Below, in pieces: positions 61,901 to 64,000 of a stretch of DNA of 64,000 nucleotides. Position 1 is the first letter of the stretch; each line of letters starts with the position of its first letter. The stretch is from Owenia fusiformis. Its lineage: Eukaryota > Annelida > Polychaeta > Sabellida > Oweniidae. Position numbers and translations under genes: made by a program. The notes beneath the pieces are model-generated. The model saw only the letters and a program-made list of their open reading frames with translations, was not told where the DNA came from and did no database searches. The stretch lies in assembly GCA_903813345.2 (NCBI GenBank), contig CAIIXF020000003.1, positions 30,085,248 through 30,149,247 on the forward strand. Reading direction: 5' to 3'.

Positions 61901-62618
61901 ATTTGATAATCCCTAGTGGTATATGGCCATATAAGGTGGATTAACTGTTCCATGTTACAGCCTGACATTATAATCTATCATTTTGATAGACTATTAAATA
62001 GCCTATTGTCATATAATCCAGACCTTAGAGTATATAATTGATTTTACAGAGTAATATAGAAAAATGTTGTTGCCGTAACATCATCGTTATGCTATGCCAT
62101 AAAATGATATAACATGTTTTGGTATCCAATATCTGAAATATATATTTAGTAACATCCTGGTTCTTGTACAGTGAAACTTGTATATTTGAACATCTCTATT
62201 GTTTGGACACTTTTCTATGTCCCATTGACTCACAAAAACCTTGTGGTCCCAGGGGTGTTTGGATTAGACAGGTTATACTGTATATTATTCTACATTTATT
62301 TATTTTATAAATATTTTTATATAATTCATCCTATTTTTGTTTAGAAAATAACAAAACATGAAAAATGAAAGGTAATGTTTAATTTCTTAATCAATTGGAA
62401 AATATTTATACAGAGAAATTTCCTAGGAAATACATATCATACTTCATGTAACTTTATTTCTAAATATCATTCCTTTTTTGTGTTTCAGGCTGGAAGAATA
62501 GTTGGTTTAGGCCTGGATATATCTAGAGGACTTTTATTCTGGAGCAACATTCACCCCCAACATCATGGCATCTACAGAGCTACTATAGACGGCAAAAACA
62601 TAGAAAACATACTTCCTG
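40847..62618 (+). CDS. LDLR class B (YWTD) beta-propeller protein, 5' part, LRP-like
   Basis: Four exons (40847-40907, 41478-41522, 42005-42084, 62489-62618) join in phase to 105 codons and continue beyond the window. Residues 1-20 are a signal peptide (MDLKLSGVAFLCLVFGSFVQ). A short linker with VCACSKERNRKSEP follows, then a YWTD-type propeller: VYVSNGTSILKVEPLSNRTH as the first strand, LGLDISRGLLFWSN (LFWSN at the YWTD position) and GIYRATIDGKNIENILPG, a very typical blade end. In this superfamily the propellers bind ligands outside the cell. A signal peptide running almost straight into a propeller resembles LRP5/6-type layouts, but the class of LRP cannot be told from one blade. Confidence 0.85.
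41091..41267. repeat. CACTGGCGGATCC-terminated MITE, copy 3
   Basis: CAGGGGCGGATCGAGGATTT with a G-run, mirrored by GTCTAGATCCGCTGGTG. It lies in LRP-like intron 1. Confidence 0.75.
41478..41522 (+). CDS. LRP-like exon 2 (linker with CAC motif)
   Basis: It is 45 bp between GTTTCAG and CCAG/GTACAG, phase 1 at both ends. It encodes DVCACSKERNRKSEP. Being symmetrical it could be skipped without changing frame. Confidence 0.75.
42005..42084 (+). CDS. LRP-like exon 3 (first propeller strand)
   Basis: It is 80 bp between GATTTTAG and CAG/GTAAGG. It encodes AVYVSNGTSILKVEPLSNRT HTVITQ, with an N-glycosylation sequon at NGT and at NRT. It ends in phase 0. Confidence 0.85.
42231..42430. repeat. CAGGCCCGTAGCCAGG-terminated MITE, copy 2 (inverted)
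   Basis: CAGGCCTGTAGCCAGGGGGG to CCTGGCTACGGGCCTG. The interior matches 6681-6873 in opposite orientation (TTGAGCACTTCTCAAGTGAT). Confidence 0.88.
42512..43010. repeat. About 500-bp MITE with TATGCCATAGG ends
   Basis: TTAAAGATGCATTATGCCAT at the left mirrors CCTATGGCATAGAGCCTCTT at the right. The interior is shared in part with 39392-39720. Confidence 0.65.
43955..44098. repeat. GTCACCAC-family MITE, copy 1
   Basis: ATCACCACCAGAAGTGGTGACAT opens the element, then AGTCTCCAACTTTTT and TGTTTGGTGGTTGGTGTTTG. Copies at 47758, 50351 and 55055 share the order. Confidence 0.7.
45273..45615. repeat. CAGAGTCTAGTTATAA-family MITE, long copy 1
   Basis: It starts CCCCAGAGTCTAGTTATAAA and ends GAATGCAAAGGGTA. 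The interior includes TGACAGCCCAGGTCA, AACCAATCAGCGAG, GATGACGTCATAGG, GGCTCGGTGAG and AAGACGAAGCTCTCTTTTAA. About 343 bp. Confidence 0.88.
46632..46951. repeat. CAGAGTCTAGTTATAA-family MITE, long copy 2
   Basis: ATACCCTGTGCACAGAGTCT to TTTTAAGAATGCAAAATTGT. It aligns along its whole length to 45273-45615 with small indels; the right terminal repeat has decayed. Confidence 0.88.
46995..47147. repeat. CAGGCCCGTAGCCAGG-terminated MITE, copy 3
   Basis: CAGGCCAGTAGCCAGGATTT to GATGGGCCTG, with GAGAAGTGCTCAAAATGGTG inside. Confidence 0.85.
47758..47851. repeat. GTCACCAC-family MITE, copy 2
   Basis: ATGTCACCACTTTTTGTTAA to GGCAGGTGATGACATTTTGG; the ends are inverted repeats of each other. Confidence 0.7.
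47871..47900. repeat. CAGAGTCTAGTTATAA-family fragment
   Basis: TTAAAAAGAGAGCTTCGTCT is the reverse complement of the block near the right end of the long copies. Confidence 0.6.
50351..50444. repeat. GTCACCAC-family MITE, copy 3
   Basis: ATGTCACCATCACAAGTGGT, GACAT, then AAGTCTCCAAATTTTTGTGG and ATGTTTGGCAGTCGG as in copy 2. The far end has decayed. Confidence 0.65.
53127..53775. repeat. 30-bp minisatellite, about 21 copies
   Basis: The unit TCTCTTGCATATAAGATT TGATTGTTCACA repeats with few variants. As 30 is divisible by three and the unit has no stop in one frame of each strand, it gives a 260-codon minus frame (DVNNQILYAR repeats) and a 226-codon plus frame (HIRFDCSHLL repeats). Neither has splice or start context that suggests a gene. 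Confidence 0.95.
55055..55166. repeat. GTCACCAC-family MITE, copy 4
   Basis: GGTCACCACCAGGAGTG to GGCAGGTGGTGACATTTTGC, about 112 bp, with the best preserved end pair of the family. Confidence 0.75.
55340..55510. other. Local GC-richer island with direct repeats
   Basis: Contains GTGATTTTTCACGAAGA twice (near 55410 and 55427) and GTGTCAATC twice (55483 and 55492), clearly richer in GC than its surroundings. Possibly a decayed TE; nothing more can be said. Confidence 0.4.
56030..56180. repeat. TACTGTACAGTA palindromic repeat, copy 2
   Basis: GGTACCGT and GTACTGTACAGTACAG palindromes repeated, ending GATAGGATGTGTAGTG like 20740-20760. Confidence 0.55.
56456..56553. repeat. 98-bp MITE with CAGTAAAACC ends
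   Basis: GCAGTAAAACCTTTATAAGT mirrors ACTTATAGAGGTTCAGCTTA. Related in style to the CAGTGAAACCTGT group. Confidence 0.7.
58806..58924. repeat. AGTCTTGC-family MITE in LRP-like intron 3
   Basis: AGTCTAGCTACAAGCCC followed by a C-run; right end CAGCCCTGAAGCAGACTA is the inverted partner. Confidence 0.65.
59344..59525. repeat. CAGTGAAACCTGT-terminated MITE
   Basis: Left AGCAAAACCTGTGTACAGTG, right ACAGGTTTCACTGTAAA. Repeated GGTGTTCACT blocks inside. Confidence 0.75.
62168..62281. repeat. CAGTGAAACCTGT-terminated MITE, 114 bp
   Basis: GTACAGTGAAACTTGTATAT to AGACAGGTTATACTGTA. It lies about 200 bp before LRP-like exon 4. Confidence 0.75.
62489..62618 (+). CDS. LRP-like exon 4 (LDLR class B blade)
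   Basis: It is 130 bp between GTGTTTCAG and CCTG/GTAGGT. It starts in phase 0, matching exon 3, and ends in phase 1. It encodes AGRIVGLGLDISRGLLFWSN then IHPQHHGIYRATIDGKNIEN. Confidence 0.92.
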
Positions 62619-62719
62619 GTAGGTGTATTTTTCATTATGACATCACAGGGCACTTTGTCATGTAATTTGATCAGCTGAATTCTGTTTGTGCAGTTGTTTC
62701 AATCTTTCCTGTTGTTGCT

Positions 62720-62935
62720 TAGATTGCTCAATTGTTTTGATTGCTCAATTGTTTTGATTGTTCAGTTATCCAAATTACTCAGTTGCTTGGATTGGATTAT
62801 ATGGATTTCATAATTGTTTGGGTTGTTTAGTTGTTTGCAAATCTCAGTTTTTTGTATTGTTTTGTAACTAGATTGCTGAAGTTGTTTGGATAGTTCAGCT
62901 GTATTGATTTCTAGTTCTTTGGATTGCTCAGTAAA
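62720..62935. repeat. Degenerate TTGCTCAATTGTTTTGA repeat
   Basis: Loosely periodic copies of ATTGCTCAATTGTTTTGATT, the first two nearly identical and the rest drifting. It lies in the intron after LRP-like exon 4. Confidence 0.65.
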
Positions 62936-64000
62936 GTTATCTGCTTCATTTAGATTGATACATTGTTTGTATGTCCAGAGTAATTCAGATGTTCAGATTG
63001 TTTAAAGCTGTCTAAATTAGGAGGACTGATGAGAGGAAAGAGCAAGAAATAACATGTAAACAGACATACATGAATACTTCGTCTATACGATTCAGTGCAT
63101 GAGAGGTGCCAGAAGACCAAGCTTTTCCGAATCTTATTTGGAATCCATGACAACTGTAAAGAAATATTTTGAATTAGATGCTGATCTAAAATGATGGCTC
63201 ACAAGGAAAACATCCTGTAAGATCCATGTGCAATGTGTTTCCATCAGTTTATTATACAACTGTTCTGCATGGTTCAGCCTGCCCTTTTATTAACCTTACA
63301 GAAAACATGTATAGGAGTTTCATAAGCAGTTAGGCTATACAGTACCACATTTTCTCCTGTTGTCTTTGATTTTAGCAATATCGCCTGTTATTTTCAGTGA
63401 TTTTGCAACCATGACCATGTTAGAATTCCGGGGTTCAATCATTTTGCCTATTGTTTCATTCATTTTGCATTTCATTAGAAATTCTAATGAAGCACTTGAT
63501 CTGAAACTTTGTTATCAAGTTGTATTTTATCTAAGAACTTAACAGTGTGTAAGTTAGCTTTAATTGCTTGTAAGTGACTTCAGAGGTTCAAAAATACCTT
63601 AGTAATAGTCAATCATGTTTTTGGTAAATACCATGGAAGTGAAAGTAACTTTCAAGGAATATACAGACAGGTAATAAACATTAATACCCTTTTGGTACAA
63701 CAATATCAAAATACCTTATTCTGATATTTTTTAAAGGTCTTAATTTCACGATAAAGATAAATATTTTGGAGAGTTTGAGTTTCTTGATAAATCTTAAGAT
63801 GGTATTTTAATATTAGGAGTAGAAGATATCTGTGTTTATACAGAGTGGGATTCTATCATATAAATAACTAGTTTTATCTGAATTAGGGATTTACCCATGC
63901 TGAAGATATCAGAATCATCACAGTTCATGTCCACAGAAATTGACAAAAAGCAACAGTATAAGTATATAGCTTTAGGACCAAAGCCAGGTACATGGATACT
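62936..64000. other. Intron of the LRP-like gene, to window end
   Basis: No further YWTD blade exon is seen, so the next exon lies beyond 64000. Confidence 0.4.

Larger units (their letters stand above)
42085..62488. other. 20.4-kb intron of the LRP-like gene
   Basis: No in-phase exon was found. Repeats listed separately account for a few kilobases. The stretches 47900-50345, 50450-53120, 53780-55050, 56565-58800 and 59535-62160 are AT-rich and show no gene; a 62-bp spaced direct duplication of GTGCACAGATACTAGAAAAT lies at 60129 and 60191. The frames here are short and have no recognised homology. Confidence 0.45.

Noticed and set aside
63937-63987. 51-bp candidate next exon of the LRP-like gene (EIDKKQQYKYIALGPKP)
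   Set aside because: It fits the phase, but the acceptor is weak and the residues do not look like a YWTD blade.
1-64000. CRISPR arrays, rRNA genes, complete tRNA genes, bacterial operons
   Set aside because: None seen. The tandem repeats have no unique spacers, and no tRNA cloverleaf with both boxes and stem pairing was found.

Overview
The window is animal genomic DNA. It is AT-rich and has canonical GT-AG introns, spliced metazoan gene families, long introns and a heavy load of small DNA transposons. The gene content and repeat style suggest a marine invertebrate, possibly a spiralian or a deuterostome invertebrate. I cannot name the species or phylum from sequence alone. There is no sign of operons, prokaryotic genes or viral genomes.

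Layout. (1) About 1.4-23.8 kb, plus strand: a complete RhoGEF gene of the puratrophin family (PLEKHG4/PLEKHG4B/ARHGEF40/quattro). It has two alternative first coding exons (1402 and 9534), a partial spectrin-like segment, a long Ser/Arg-rich linker, DH and PH domains, the conserved post-PH motif, and a last coding exon of one codon plus stop at 21228-21233. A 79-bp tandem duplication at 17731-17888 has doubled one intron/exon border inside the DH domain and created a decoy acceptor. (2) About 24-27 kb: intergenic DNA with an 848-bp near-perfect foldback. (3) 27.2-32.8 kb, minus strand: a three-exon gene for a 102-aa secreted precursor, with signal peptide, dibasic KK site and a C-terminal 32-aa peptide with four cysteines. 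A TATA box lies about 95 bp upstream of its ATG. About 87% of its second intron is a mariner element interrupted by a 3.4-kb element with tandem-repeat termini and a perfect 9-bp target duplication. (4) 33-40.3 kb: repeats, a second mariner relic, and a diverged copy of the peptide gene's last exon at 38.8 kb, with a possible eroded second exon at 40.2 kb. (5) 40.85 kb to beyond 62.6 kb, plus strand: the first four coding exons of a secreted or type-I membrane protein with an LDLR class B (YWTD) beta-propeller. The third and fourth are separated by a 20.4-kb intron, and the gene runs past the window end.

The three genes look functionally independent: Rho GTPase activation and cytoskeleton, a secreted peptide, and an LRP-type receptor or ligand. 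Every exon-exon junction listed keeps codon phase, which is the main support for the models. Exon limits are read by eye from splice motifs and phase; no transcript evidence was available. Most of the remaining sequence is intron or intergenic DNA with at least six recurring MITE-like families, two minisatellites and several foldbacks.
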